A stretch of DNA of 64,000 bases from Spirochaetales bacterium (GCA_029098225.1 JAQXNX010000003.1:62001-126000); one strand, 5' to 3'; numbered from the stretch's first letter, positions 50,334 to 60,550 are shown. Numbers and translations are program-made. Notes: generated from the sequence alone by a model not told the origin.

Positions 50334-52478
50334 ATGGCAGACGAAAATAAGAGGGGAAGTATAGTATCTATACTGCAGAACAATATTGTTCCTGTTGCTA
50401 TAGTTCTTTGTGTTTTTCTTCTCTTTATTCCAATACCGAAAATCTTTGTAGATTTAAGCATGATTTTAAATCTTGCTCTGTCTGTTATTATCCTCCTTGT
50501 AGTTGTTCAACTCCCGCGCCCTTCAGACTTTCAGACCTTCCCGAGAGTTATACTTTTTCAGACATTGTTCAGTCTTGGAATTAATATTTCTTCTACAAGA
50601 CTTATTCTTGCCGGTCAGATTCAAAATGGTGAATTAATCGGACAGAGCGCTATGGTAAATGCTTTTGCATCCATTGTGGCAGGCGATAATCTTGTTGTTG
50701 GTTTTGTAATCTTTATAATTTTAATTGTAGTTCAGGTTCTTGTTGTTACAAAAGGTGCCGGACGTGTTTCTGAAGTTGCTGCACGATTCTCCCTGGATTC
50801 CATGAATCAGAAGCTGTTTGATATAGATAACAGACTTAATTCCGGAGTTATTGATGAACAGCAGGCTGAATTATTAAAGGAAGAAATCCGCCGTGATATA
50901 GACTTTTATTCTAATATGGACGGTTCTTCAAAATTCGTAAGTGGAAATGTTAAAGCCGGTATTGTAATAACAATTGTAAACTTAATTGGTGGAATTATAG
51001 CTGGAACTGTTTTAGCAGGAGATAGGGCACTTACTGTTACAGAAGCAATTCAAACCTATTCTCGTCTTACAATTGGTGACGGTTTAACTTCTCAGCTTCC
51101 ATCTCTAATTATTTCTTTTGCAACCGGTTTACTTGTAACCGGTACTAAATCTGAAGAAACGTTTGATCAGCAGCTTAAGAAAGAATTCGCAGTTGACGGA
51201 AGAATTTATCAGATTGTTTCGGTTGTCCTTCTTGTAGCGGGAGTTGTATTCTCTATAAACGGCCAGCCATCTTTACTTGCAGTTTTACTTCCTGTCGGCG
51301 GGCTTTTGTTTTATATTGGAATCAGAATGTCCAGAGAAGAAACTGCAAAAAAAATGGCAGTTGCTCAGGCTCAGACATCTTCCCAGGCTTCTGCACAAAA
51401 TGCAGGCCAGTCAGAAGGTGAACCAATTGTTATGCTTGATCCTCTTTCTCTTGAGTTAGGTTATGCATTAATTCCTCTTGTGGATAAAGATAAGGGTGCC
51501 GAACTTCTTGATAGAATTTCCAGAATAAGAATAGAAGCCCGTCACGACATAGGTCTTGATATTCCAAAAATCCGCATTCAGGATAACATGACTCTTGAAC
51601 CAAACGATTACAGCTTTAAAATAGAAGGAATAGAAGCAGGACATGCTTCTGTAAGACTTGGTTATGTAATGGCCATGGATACAGGTGATGTCCTTGAAAA
51701 AATGGATGGCGAAGCTACAAAAGATCCTACTTTCGGAATGGAAGCAATATGGCTGCCTGAAGAGAAAAGAAGCGAAGCAGAAAGCCGCGGTTATGTTGTT
51801 GTTGATGCTCCTACTATTATTTCTACACATATTACAGAAATTATCCGCTGGCATGCTGCAGAAATGATTAATCGTCAGTCTGTTTCTGTAATACTTGAAA
51901 AAGTAAAAGAAAAGAATGCTGTTCTTGTTGATGAAGTTTTAAATACACTAAAGATTTCTTATGGTACAATAGAAAAGGTACTTCAGAATCTTCTTGCAGA
52001 AAAGGTTTCTATCAGAAATTATGTAAAGATTCTGGAAACAATAGCAAACTATGCACATGTTTCTCAAAATCCTTGGGATTTAACGGCAAAAGTTCGAGAA
52101 GCTTTAGGACTTCAGATATGTATGCAGTATGTTGATCCTGAAGAAAAGAAGCTTCGGGTTATGAGATTGTCTCAGGAATTAACAGAGCTGGTTCAGCAGC
52201 GTGCATATGTTCCGCCAGATGGTTCAGCTCCTTATGTAGGCTTTGATCCTGTAGAAAGCCGAAGATGGCATAACGCATTTGAAGCATCTATGGGAAGAAT
52301 AAGTAAAATGGGTTTTGCACCTATTATTCTTTGTGTAAGTCCAATCAGACAGCTTGTTCATTCAGCAATAGAAAGAGAAATTCCGGGTGCTGTAGTTCTT
52401 TCAGATATGGAAGTCTATGCAGCCGGTAAAAATGTAAAAGTAGAAATTATTGATGAAATTACTGATGTTGAGATATAA
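50334..52478 (+). CDS. flhA: Flagellar export protein FlhA
   Basis: The 714-residue protein has an N-terminal membrane half with eight or so helices and the FHIPEP-type block SLGINISSTRLILAGQ and GRVSEVAARFSLDSMNQKL. A linker near residues 340-365 is rich in Gln, Ala and Ser. The cytoplasmic half (about 370-710) carries VVDAPTIISTHITEII and the substrate-binding region. It acts as the export-gate channel and receptor. GGGTGGGGA precedes the ATG; 28 bases separate it from flhB. Confidence 0.96.
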   Translation: MADENKRGSIVSILQNNIVPVAIVLCVFLLFIPIPKIFVDLSMILNLALSVIILLVVVQLPRPSDFQTFPRVILFQTLFSLGINISSTRLILAGQIQNGELIGQSAMVNAFASIVAGDNLVVGFVIFIILIVVQVLVVTKGAGRVSEVAARFSLDSMNQKLFDIDNRLNSGVIDEQQAELLKEEIRRDIDFYSNMDGSSKFVSGNVKAGIVITIVNLIGGIIAGTVLAGDRALTVTEAIQTYSRLTIGDGLTSQLPSLIISFATGLLVTGTKSEETFDQQLKKEFAVDGRIYQIVSVVLLVAGVVFSINGQPSLLAVLLPVGGLLFYIGIRMSREETAKKMAVAQAQTSSQASAQNAGQSEGEPIVMLDPLSLELGYALIPLVDKDKGAELLDRISRIRIEARHDIGLDIPKIRIQDNMTLEPNDYSFKIEGIEAGHASVRLGYVMAMDTGDVLEKMDGEATKDPTFGMEAIWLPEEKRSEAESRGYVVVDAPTIISTHITEIIRWHAAEMINRQSVSVILEKVKEKNAVLVDEVLNTLKISYGTIEKVLQNLLAEKVSIRNYVKILETIANYAHVSQNPWDLTAKVREALGLQICMQYVDPEEKKLRVMRLSQELTELVQQRAYVPPDGSAPYVGFDPVESRRWHNAFEASMGRISKMGFAPIILCVSPIRQLVHSAIEREIPGAVVLSDMEVYAAGKNVKVEIIDEITDVEI

Positions 52479-52496
52479 AAATGGGGAAAGATAAAA

Positions 52497-53744
52497 ATGG
52501 AGCAGATTAGACAAACTGTAGAAGCAAGTTCCTTAGAAAAATGTAAAGAAATTCTATGGAACCGATACGGAAAAAATTACAAAATTATTGATTACCGGAC
52601 AGATACTCGAAAAGGCTTTTTACATTTAAGAGAACATCCTGTAACTGTTGTAACTTATACAGAAACTCATCCTCAGAATTTTAACCCAGAATATGTAATA
52701 ACATCAGAAAGAGAAGAATACAGAGATCAAAAAAGCAGGGAACAGATTTTACAGAATAGCAATTCAATTTTAATTAATTCTCAGTTGAATCAGATTTCTC
52801 AAATGAAGGATAGTGTTGTTTCTTCCGTGCAGCAGATTTCTGAATTGAAGGATGAGCTTACAAAAAAAATTCAGGAAATTTCGGCAGGTACCGGAGATAA
52901 GCATCCTACAATAAAGCATATAGAAGAGCTTTTATCTCAGAATGATTTTTCTTATGATTTCATTAATTCAATTAATGATAAAATTAATAAAGAGTTTTCG
53001 CTTGATCAGTTAAAGGATGCAGAGCTTGTAGAACGTTATGTAGTTGACTGGATAGGCGAAGAAATTTGTATTGCCCCAAAAAAGGTTTTCCGTCCGCCTC
53101 ATGTTTTTATTATTGTAGGACCAACAGGTGTGGGAAAAACAACTACTCTTGTAAAGCTTGCTGCTCAGTTTATTAAATCTTATGTGCCGGAGCATAACGG
53201 CGAAAAACCAAGATTGTGTTTTATTACAACTGATTCTATGCGTGTTGGAGCGCTTGAACAGCTTGAACGCTGGGGAAGTCATTTAAATTCTCCTGTTTAC
53301 AAGGCAGAACGTCCTGAAGATTTAAAGACTCTTTATGATCAGTACCGTAATGATGTTGATGCCGTTTTTATTGATACAAGTGGATACAGCCCGAATGATG
53401 CTACTCATATAGCTCAGGTAAAAGAAGTTTTAAGCGTACAGGGAATGAATCCTGATATTTATCTTGCAGTAATGGCTTCTACCAAAACAAGAGATTTGCA
53501 GAATATTATGCAGAATTATGAGTTATTCGGATATAAATCTGTTATAATTACAAAATGTGATGAAAGCGGACAGTTTGGAAATGTAATAAGCGTGCTTTCG
53601 GAAAAACACAAGGAAGTTGCTTATCTTACACATGGTCAGGTTGCTTCAAGAGATATTACAGAAGCTTCTGTAGTAGAATTCTTAAAGCGTCTTGAAGGCT
53701 TTAAAATTGATAGAGTTCATATAGAAAATAAATTTGGAGAATAA
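52497..53744 (+). CDS. flhF: Flagellar SRP-like GTPase FlhF
   Basis: The 415-residue protein has an N-terminal B-domain-like region, a helical N-domain, and a G-domain with GPTGVGKTT at 208-216, FIDTSGYSPND and TKCDE. FlhF sets the place and number of flagella, fitting the polar insertion of spirochaetal periplasmic flagella. The next gene is its usual partner, flhG, two bases later. Confidence 0.95.
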   Translation: MEQIRQTVEASSLEKCKEILWNRYGKNYKIIDYRTDTRKGFLHLREHPVTVVTYTETHPQNFNPEYVITSEREEYRDQKSREQILQNSNSILINSQLNQISQMKDSVVSSVQQISELKDELTKKIQEISAGTGDKHPTIKHIEELLSQNDFSYDFINSINDKINKEFSLDQLKDAELVERYVVDWIGEEICIAPKKVFRPPHVFIIVGPTGVGKTTTLVKLAAQFIKSYVPEHNGEKPRLCFITTDSMRVGALEQLERWGSHLNSPVYKAERPEDLKTLYDQYRNDVDAVFIDTSGYSPNDATHIAQVKEVLSVQGMNPDIYLAVMASTKTRDLQNIMQNYELFGYKSVIITKCDESGQFGNVISVLSEKHKEVAYLTHGQVASRDITEASVVEFLKRLEGFKIDRVHIENKFGE

Positions 53745-53746
53745 AA

Positions 53747-54658
53747 ATGGAAGAACAGGCAGAAGGTTTGAGTGAATTATTAAATTCAGATGGAAAAAAT
53801 GATGGCACTTATCAAGCTTCTTCATCTGCAGCCACATTGAAAAAAAATAAGAACACCCGCATTATTGCAATAACCAGCGGTAAGGGTGGTGTAGGAAAAA
53901 CAAATTTTGCAGTAAATATGGCAATTGCTTATGCTCAGCTTGGTAAAAAAGTCATTTTGATTGACGGTGACCTTGGAATGGCAAATGTAAATGTTCTGCT
54001 TAATATAGTTCCTCAATATAATCTTATGCATGTAATAAATAAAAAGAAGTCAATGAAAGAGATTATCATTGATACTGAATTTGGAATTAAATTTATTGCA
54101 GGTGCAAATGGTTTCTCTAAAATTGCTAATCTTACAGTTGAAGAACTTGATTATTTTGCTAATCAGTTTGTAACGCTTGGAAATGCAGATATAATTATCA
54201 TTGATACGGGCGCGGGAATTGCAAATAACGTTCTTCAGTTTGTTGCTGCTGCAGATGAAGTTTTTGTTGTTACAACACCGGAGCCTACTGCAATTACAGA
54301 TGCTTATGGAATGATAAAAATCATTACAACAGAAATTGTTGATAGAACAGTTAATATTAAACTTGTTGTAAATAGAGTTCATTCTACTGATGAAGGAAAG
54401 AGAATTGCAGAAAGAATGATTACAATTGTAGGACAGTTCCTCGGATATAAAATTGAATATCTGGGATGTCTTCCTGAAGATCCTCTTGTACAGGCTTCTG
54501 TAATTCGACAGAAACCTTTTATCGTTGTTAATCCAACTTCTAAGCCTTCTGTATACTTAAAGCATATAGTTGGAAGAATAGAAAAAACTGAGCCGGAATA
54601 TAATGATGGCGTAGCAAATTTCTTAAAGAAGTTTTTAAGCAAAAAAAATAAATATTAA
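53747..54658 (+). CDS. flhG: MinD-like ATPase FlhG (FleN/YlxH)
   Basis: A 303-residue ParA/MinD-fold ATPase with the deviant Walker A GKGGVGKTN at 45-53 (the first Lys is K46), VILIDGDLGMANVN, and IIIDTGAGIANNV. It limits flagellar number by stimulating FlhF. Its C-terminal part lacks a clear amphipathic MinD-type tail but ends in a basic segment, KKFLSKKNKY. It is co-transcribed with flhF. Confidence 0.94.
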   Translation: MEEQAEGLSELLNSDGKNDGTYQASSSAATLKKNKNTRIIAITSGKGGVGKTNFAVNMAIAYAQLGKKVILIDGDLGMANVNVLLNIVPQYNLMHVINKKKSMKEIIIDTEFGIKFIAGANGFSKIANLTVEELDYFANQFVTLGNADIIIIDTGAGIANNVLQFVAAADEVFVVTTPEPTAITDAYGMIKIITTEIVDRTVNIKLVVNRVHSTDEGKRIAERMITIVGQFLGYKIEYLGCLPEDPLVQASVIRQKPFIVVNPTSKPSVYLKHIVGRIEKTEPEYNDGVANFLKKFLSKKNKY

Positions 54659-54725
54659 AAATATTTCTGTTATTTTTTTTAGATATGGTGTATAATAGTA
54701 TTGGGTGTATTGTGTGGGAGGAAAA

Positions 54726-55583
54726 ATGCGAAAAATAAAGTTTTCCGCAGTTTTTGCAGCTATTGGATTTATTTTATCTTTCATAGCAGGTTTCTTTTCC
54801 CATTCGTCAATAATCTTTATTTTTTTAAAAGCTCTGCTTAGTGCACTTGCTTTTGGAATTTTAGGTTTTGGTATTAATATTGTTTTTGAAAAATTTTTAA
54901 ATGATTCTTCTGAACAAGATTTTAGTACAGACGGCCCGGTACAAACTGCTTCTCAACCGCAAAAAGGCCAGCTTGTAGATATTACGATTCAAGATGAGGA
55001 ATTACAGGAAAGTGATTCTGGTAATCATTTTGTGGTTGGTTCAAACCGTCAGATGTTGAATAATGCTGATACAGCAAGAACAGCATCTTCAGCAGCAAGT
55101 GCTGTTAAGCCGGCAGTTTCTGCAGCAACTACACCTTCAACGACTACGGTTGCTGCTCCAGTTTCTCCAGTTAGAAACGAACCTGCACCTTCAGATAAAT
55201 CAGAAGTGCATGCGTCGGCTGAAGAAAATAAAATGGCTGGAAGCAATATGGAGGCTGCTGCCAGTGCTTCAGGTTTTGTACCTGTAAGAAATCTTGAAAC
55301 AATTACAAGTGTTTCAGGAAAGGAGGCTGTAAAGTCTTCTGAAATAAGTTCTCCAGATGAGAATTCTGCGCCGCAAAACGTTGATGAAGAACTTGATGTT
55401 TTACCGGATATGGAAGGTCTTTCATTTGCAGAAAATGATGAGGATGAAGGAATAGATGCAGACACAGATTCTGATTTTGTATCTGTTCATAAAAAAAGCG
55501 GAGAAGAAAGTTCCGCAGATATAAAGGACGCTGAATTAATGGCAAAAGCAATTAGTGATGTCCTTTCAAGAGATGATTCTTAA
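54726..55583 (+). CDS. Membrane protein of the flagellar operon, unknown function
   Basis: Start set at ATG 54726, with GGGAGG at about 54716-54721. The 285-residue protein has two N-terminal transmembrane helices (about 5-23 and 28-52) followed by a long disordered acidic tail rich in Ser, Ala and Glu. It ends with a short ordered stretch (IKDAELMAKAISDVLSRD). No family is recognised, but treponemal flagellar operons hold a similar gene between flhG and fliA. Possibly a flagellar placement or stability factor. Confidence 0.75.
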   Translation: MRKIKFSAVFAAIGFILSFIAGFFSHSSIIFIFLKALLSALAFGILGFGINIVFEKFLNDSSEQDFSTDGPVQTASQPQKGQLVDITIQDEELQESDSGNHFVVGSNRQMLNNADTARTASSAASAVKPAVSAATTPSTTTVAAPVSPVRNEPAPSDKSEVHASAEENKMAGSNMEAAASASGFVPVRNLETITSVSGKEAVKSSEISSPDENSAPQNVDEELDVLPDMEGLSFAENDEDEGIDADTDSDFVSVHKKSGEESSADIKDAELMAKAISDVLSRDDS

Positions 55584-55627
55584 AAGTGGTTATACTACTG
55601 ATGTGGAGTTTTTTAAAGGGGAAATAA

Positions 55628-56410
55628 ATGCCGATTAATGACGAAAAAGAAGAAGATGACCTTTGGGAAGAATTTAAAAAAACAAAATCTCCTGCCTTAA
55701 GGGATAAATTTATCAGACAATATATGCCTCTTGTAAAATACGTAGCTGGAAAAGTTGCAGTAGGTTTGCCTGCAAGTGTAGAATTTGATGACCTGGTTGG
55801 TTATGGTCAGTTTGGACTTCTTGATGCAATTAATAAATATGATACTTCAAAGAACGTAAAATTTAAAACCTATGCAGTTACAAGAATCAGAGGTGCAATT
55901 TTTGATGAATTGCGTCAGATAGACTGGGTACCTCGTTCTGTAAGACAAAAGTCCAGAGAGATAGAAGATGCAATTGTAACTCTTGAATCTAAATTAGGAC
56001 GAACAGCTTCTGATTCAGAAATTGCTGGTTCTCTTAATATGAGCGAAGATGAATATCATAGAACTGTAATGAAGGTTTCGGGAACAAGCGTACTTTCGTT
56101 AAACGATGTATGGTATTCTGGAGATGATAACGATAACCTTTCTATTGGAAATAATATTGAAGCACCTTCAAGCTTGAATCCTGATGTAATTGCTGAAAGA
56201 GAAGAAATCAGAAAAGTAATTGCTCAGGCAATCAGTGAGCTTCCTGAAAAAGAAAAAATGGTAATCGTATTGTATTATCATGAAGATTTGACATTTAAAG
56301 AAATTGGTGAAGTCCTTGAAGTAAGTGAATCTCGAATTTCTCAGCTCCATACAAAAGCAAATCTGAGATTACGTGCTAAACTTACTAATTTACGAAGGGG
56401 TATTATTTAA
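55628..56410 (+). CDS. fliA: Flagellar sigma factor FliA (sigma-28)
   Basis: A 260-residue sigma factor of the FliA/WhiG class. Region 2 contains LVKYVAGKVAVGLPASVEFDDLVGYGQFGLLDA and KFKTYAVTRIRGAIFDELRQIDW; region 3 has RSVRQKSREIEDAI; region 4 has LPEKEKMVIVLYYHEDLTFKEIGEVL and SRISQLHTKA. AAGGGG precedes ATG. It should direct late flagellar genes with GCCGATAA-type -10 elements, one of which lies before the acidic-protein/DUF115 set in this window. Confidence 0.95.
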   Translation: MPINDEKEEDDLWEEFKKTKSPALRDKFIRQYMPLVKYVAGKVAVGLPASVEFDDLVGYGQFGLLDAINKYDTSKNVKFKTYAVTRIRGAIFDELRQIDWVPRSVRQKSREIEDAIVTLESKLGRTASDSEIAGSLNMSEDEYHRTVMKVSGTSVLSLNDVWYSGDDNDNLSIGNNIEAPSSLNPDVIAEREEIRKVIAQAISELPEKEKMVIVLYYHEDLTFKEIGEVLEVSESRISQLHTKANLRLRAKLTNLRRGII

Positions 56411-56416
56411 TAGTAA

Positions 56417-58384
56417 ATGGTAACTCTTGAAAAAATTCGCCAGGACATGAAAAATCAACTCGCAATTGATCGTGATCTTCATTACGTAGTTGTTCATGCA
56501 GATACAATTGATGAAGCTCTGGCGGATGCAGCCGTACAGCTTGATACTCATATTTCTAACCTTCACTATGAGATTGAAGAAAAGGGAAGTGAAGGAATTT
56601 TAGGGCTTGGTAAAAAAAACTGGAAATTAAAAATTTATCAGGATCCAACTACAATTAAGCGTGCAGAAAAACTTGCTTCTGAAGGTCTTATGGATAGCCT
56701 TGATGAAGATGAAGTTAATGTAATTCCAAACAGAGACGGCTTGTTCTATATCAGACATTTCCAGTCAGATATTATGTTAAAGGTTATTTTACCAACCGGC
56801 AATGGAAATCCTGTCATTTTAAAAGATGTTCTTGATGAAGTAAAACGTCAGGATACAATTGAATTTGATGAAGATTTAATTAAAAAGCTTGTTAAGAACG
56901 GTACTGATTCAGAATATAAACCTGTCGGTCAGTATAAGCATGTTGCAGCAGGCGATGTTGTAATTGGTATTGAAGTTACAAAAGACGAAATGTCAGGTTC
57001 TGTAGTTGTTTCGCCACCTTCTATGAGTGGTTCTGAAGCTTCAGAAGATATGATCAGACGTGCGTTAATGCAGCAGGGTGTCGTTGAGGCCTGTATTAAT
57101 AAAGATAAAATTACAGAGTTTGTTGATAATCCTGTTTATAATGTTCCGTTTGAAGTTGCAACTGCTATTCTTCCGGTAGATGGAAAAGATGCATATGTTG
57201 CATATAATTTTGAAACAGATCCTAAAAAGTTAAAGGCTAAGGTTTCTGAATCAGGTCAGATTAATTACAAGGAACTCAACCAGATTCAGAACGTTATTGC
57301 AGATCAGCCGCTTGCACAGAAAATTCCTGCAGAAAGAGGAACTGGCGGAAAGACTTTATTCGGCCGCTATCTGGAAGCAAAAAATGGAAAAGATATTCAG
57401 GTTCAGTTAGGCCAGAATGTAATCTGGGATAAAGACGGTGTTACTATTAAGGCTGCAATTGACGGCGAAGTTATGCTTGTAAATGGAAAAGTTAGTGTTG
57501 AACCAATTAAATACCTTGATGCCGTTAATGTTAAAACTGGCGATGTTAAATTTATTGGAACAGTTGTTATTAAAGGTTCTGTTGAAGAAGGTTATAAAGT
57601 TGAAGCAACAAATATCGAAGTTAATGGAATTGTTGATAAGTCGCGACTCGAAGCAACAGGAAACATTATTGTTCGTCAGGGAATTTTTGGTAAAGGCGAA
57701 GGTTTCGTAAAAGCTGGTAAATCTTTGTGGGCTAAGTTTATTAACGAGACAACTGTAGAAGTTGAAGAAAACGTAATTGTTTCAGATTCAATTGTGAATT
57801 CAAATGTTACTGCAATGAAGAACATTGTAGTACGAGGAAAGAAAGCTCAGATTATTGGTGGACATCTTATGGCAACTGAGGAAATCTGTGCTAAAAAAAT
57901 TGGTTCTCCCGGAGGAGGTACAGAAACTGTTCTGGAAGTTGGAACTGATCCTCGTGCTAAAAAGAGACTGGAAGAGCTTCAGGATATGCAGGCAAAGGCA
58001 TCTAAGGAATATGAAAACTGTGATCTTGATGTTCAAAACCTTGAACAGCAGAAAAAGCTTCGAAAGAAACTGCCTCAGGAAAAGCAGGATAAGCTTAATA
58101 CACTTAAAGAACGTTGCGCACAGATAACACAGGATCTTGAGCAGATGACAGATGAGATAAATAACATTCAGGCTCATTTGCGGGAGCTTAAGGCTATTGG
58201 AAAAGTTAAAGTTGAAGCAGATGTTTATTCCGGTGTAAAGATTTATATTCGTGATGTTCTTGATGAAGTAAAGATTGATACAAAGAGTGTAACATTCTAT
58301 TACGATAATGCATTCAGTAAGCGGGGTCCTTATGAACCTCCTGCTTTACAACTGGAGGAACCGGATGGGTATAGCACCAATTGA
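56417..58384 (+). CDS. fapA: DUF342 flagellar assembly protein A
   Basis: The 655-residue protein belongs to the FapA/DUF342 family. It has an N-terminal Jag-N-like region (ADTIDEALADAAVQL with ILGLGKKNWKLKIY), a middle domain, a beta-helix stretch (about 340-510, with repeats like VKAGKSLWAKFINETTVEVEE), and a C-terminal coiled coil (about 510-600). These proteins affect flagellar or cell polarity in other bacteria. Starting six bases after fliA, it is part of the operon. Confidence 0.9.
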   Translation: MVTLEKIRQDMKNQLAIDRDLHYVVVHADTIDEALADAAVQLDTHISNLHYEIEEKGSEGILGLGKKNWKLKIYQDPTTIKRAEKLASEGLMDSLDEDEVNVIPNRDGLFYIRHFQSDIMLKVILPTGNGNPVILKDVLDEVKRQDTIEFDEDLIKKLVKNGTDSEYKPVGQYKHVAAGDVVIGIEVTKDEMSGSVVVSPPSMSGSEASEDMIRRALMQQGVVEACINKDKITEFVDNPVYNVPFEVATAILPVDGKDAYVAYNFETDPKKLKAKVSESGQINYKELNQIQNVIADQPLAQKIPAERGTGGKTLFGRYLEAKNGKDIQVQLGQNVIWDKDGVTIKAAIDGEVMLVNGKVSVEPIKYLDAVNVKTGDVKFIGTVVIKGSVEEGYKVEATNIEVNGIVDKSRLEATGNIIVRQGIFGKGEGFVKAGKSLWAKFINETTVEVEENVIVSDSIVNSNVTAMKNIVVRGKKAQIIGGHLMATEEICAKKIGSPGGGTETVLEVGTDPRAKKRLEELQDMQAKASKEYENCDLDVQNLEQQKKLRKKLPQEKQDKLNTLKERCAQITQDLEQMTDEINNIQAHLRELKAIGKVKVEADVYSGVKIYIRDVLDEVKIDTKSVTFYYDNAFSKRGPYEPPALQLEEPDGYSTN

Positions 58385-58706
58385 CCTTCAGACAATGTAT
58401 TCTCAACTTTCTAATGTCTCTAAAACAATGTCTGGTGCTCAGCAGGCTCAATTAACAGAATCTATGCAGCAGCAACAAAATATTCAGAGAGATCTGGAAA
58501 ATTCACAGAAAGTTCAGCAGCCTTCAAATGAAAAAGCAAACGCATCAAAAATAAATCAGAATGGTTCAGGTTCACAGTCATTTGCAGGTAAGCATGAAAA
58601 AAAAGAGAATTCAGAAGAAAATCAAAATGCTCAGAATGAAGACCAGAACATCTATAACAAATATAAACCTTCATATCTTGGAAATATAATTGACATTTCG
58701 AGGTGA
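58365..58706 (+). CDS. Gln-rich protein of the flagellar operon, unknown function
   Basis: Start chosen at ATG 58365, after GGAGG at 58354-58358, inside the last codons of fapA (20 bases of overlap). The 113-residue product starts MGIAPIDLQTMYSQLSNVSK, followed by a Gln- and Asn-rich coiled stretch and a C-terminal YKPSYLGNIIDISR. It has no signal or membrane segment. A small protein at the same place is expected in treponemal operons. Its function is unknown. Confidence 0.7.
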   Translation: MGIAPIDLQTMYSQLSNVSKTMSGAQQAQLTESMQQQQNIQRDLENSQKVQQPSNEKANASKINQNGSGSQSFAGKHEKKENSEENQNAQNEDQNIYNKYKPSYLGNIIDISR

Positions 58707-58708
58707 TG

Positions 58709-59410
58709 ATGCTTTTATATCTTTCAATTTTTCTTTCTGTTATCTGCATTTTATTAATGGTAGTAATACTTGTCCGTTTTAAGAAACTTTTTTCTACAGA
58801 GTCAATTGTGGAAAAGGTTAAGGCAACTATGGATAGAGTCATTATGGATATTAATAATAATGCAAATCGTGATATAGATTTAATAAATGAAAAGTGTCGT
58901 GAAGCACGTTCGTTAATTGCTACTGCTGATAGAAAAATTTCTGAATTTCATCAGGCTACAGAACTTTTAAGAAATACAATTGCAGAAGCAGAAAATGCCG
59001 CAGGAAAAAAACGTCGTGTTTTTTATGATGATACTAATCAACAAAAGGAAAATAAATCATATAGTTCCTATATTCCTCAAACAAATACTTTTACTCATTC
59101 AGCTTCTATTTCACCAGATGCCTCTTTTTCTGTAAAGAAAAAAGAAGAAAGTAATGTTCAACCGTCTTTGTTCGAAGAAGAAAGTATTATAAATGATGTT
59201 ACAAATGTAAAACAAGACGGAACAGCTTATAAAGAAGTTCCATTATTTGCAGCAAAGGTTTATAATGATAAGAAAATTGAAGAAAATAAGCAGGATTTAC
59301 TTAAGCAAAAAATTTCTAAATTATTTGCTCAGGGAATGAATGCAGAAGATATTGCACTGGAACTTTCCTGTTCTGTATCTGAGGTTCAATTTATAATAGA
59401 TATGCAATAG
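58709..59410 (+). CDS. SwrB-like (DUF6115-type) membrane protein
   Basis: Start taken at ATG 58709, since GAGG at 58700-58703 is five bases away; ATG 58706 and GTG 58703 are other choices. The 233-residue protein has an N-terminal transmembrane helix (about 3-22), a coiled coil (about 25-95), a disordered linker, and a C-terminal helix-turn-helix-like unit, KISKLFAQGMNAEDIALELS followed by CSVSEVQFIIDMQ. That end resembles SwrB of Bacillus, which follows sigD in the fla/che operon and activates FliP. The place after fliA supports a similar role. Confidence 0.6.
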   Translation: MLLYLSIFLSVICILLMVVILVRFKKLFSTESIVEKVKATMDRVIMDINNNANRDIDLINEKCREARSLIATADRKISEFHQATELLRNTIAEAENAAGKKRRVFYDDTNQQKENKSYSSYIPQTNTFTHSASISPDASFSVKKKEESNVQPSLFEEESIINDVTNVKQDGTAYKEVPLFAAKVYNDKKIEENKQDLLKQKISKLFAQGMNAEDIALELSCSVSEVQFIIDMQ

Positions 59411-59425
59411 CTGTTTGGAGGAAAA

Positions 59426-60490
59426 ATGAAAGTTACAAAACAGAAATTTGGTGTATTATGTGATGGTACAAAAGTTAATCTTTATACTGTATCAAATTCA
59501 AAAATGTCTTTTTCTTGTACAGATTACGGCTGTACACTTACAAGTATAGTTCTTAATCAGGAAGATGGTTCTAAAACCGATGTTCTTCTTGGTTATTCAA
59601 CATTTGAAGGTTATTTAAATTCTAATTACTGTTTTGGTGCAATTGTCGGAAGATTTGCAAATAGAATTGGAAAAGCTTCATTTGCTTTGAATGGTAAAAA
59701 ATATGAGCTTGATAAAAATGACGGTCCAAATTGTCTTCACGGCGGTTTTAATGGTTATGATAAAATGCTTTGGACTGGAAAAGAAATAAAAGGAAAGAAA
59801 TTCTGTGGAGTAAAATTTACAAGACTTTCTAAAGACGGTGAGCAGGGCTTCCCCGGAAATGTAAAACTTTCAGTTTCTTATATTCTTGATGATAATAATA
59901 ATTTGAATTGTTTATATACAGCACAAACCGATGCAGCAACTCCAATTAATCTTACAAATCATGCATATTTTAATTTAGCTGGAAATGGCTGCATTGATAA
60001 TCATCTTATGCAGATGAATTCTCCGGGATATCTTGAAGTAAATGATAAGCTTATTCCAACAGGAAAGATTATTCCTGTAGCAGGAACAAATTTTGATTTT
60101 ACAAAAGAACATAAAATAGGTCAGAATATTAAATCTGTTGGAGTAGGTTATGATCACTGTTACCTGACAGATATGTATGATGCAGAAAACAAGAAGAGCG
60201 GTGTTCCTTTAGATGATTCCGATTTAGTTGAATTCTGTACAGTACGTGATGAGAAGACCGGAAATAAAATGCAGGTATTTACCAATATGGTAGGCTGCCA
60301 GTTTTACAGTGCAAATTATATAAAAAATATTCAGGGAAAAAATGGACGAATCTACCAGAATCATGAAGCATTCTGTCTGGAAACTCAATGCTTCCCTGAT
60401 ACACCGAATAAACCTGATTTTCCAACCTGTATCCTTGAAAAAGGTCAGAAAATGAAAGCCAGAACAATATATTCGTTTACAATCGGTTAA
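59426..60490 (+). CDS. galM: Aldose 1-epimerase
   Basis: It interconverts the alpha and beta anomers of hexoses. The 354-residue protein shows the family blocks GRFANRIGKASF, NCLHGGFNGYDK with one catalytic His, TNHAYFNLAG with another, and FCLETQCFPDTPNKPDFP with the Glu base. GGAGG is well placed. It starts 15 bases after the last flagellar gene, so it may be transcribed with it, although the function is unrelated. The protein appears cytosolic. Confidence 0.93.
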   Translation: MKVTKQKFGVLCDGTKVNLYTVSNSKMSFSCTDYGCTLTSIVLNQEDGSKTDVLLGYSTFEGYLNSNYCFGAIVGRFANRIGKASFALNGKKYELDKNDGPNCLHGGFNGYDKMLWTGKEIKGKKFCGVKFTRLSKDGEQGFPGNVKLSVSYILDDNNNLNCLYTAQTDAATPINLTNHAYFNLAGNGCIDNHLMQMNSPGYLEVNDKLIPTGKIIPVAGTNFDFTKEHKIGQNIKSVGVGYDHCYLTDMYDAENKKSGVPLDDSDLVEFCTVRDEKTGNKMQVFTNMVGCQFYSANYIKNIQGKNGRIYQNHEAFCLETQCFPDTPNKPDFPTCILEKGQKMKARTIYSFTIG

Positions 60491-60550
60491 AATAATAAAA
60501 ATAATTTAATAATCATTCTCAAAAAGTAATAAAAAAAATGTCTCTAAGAC

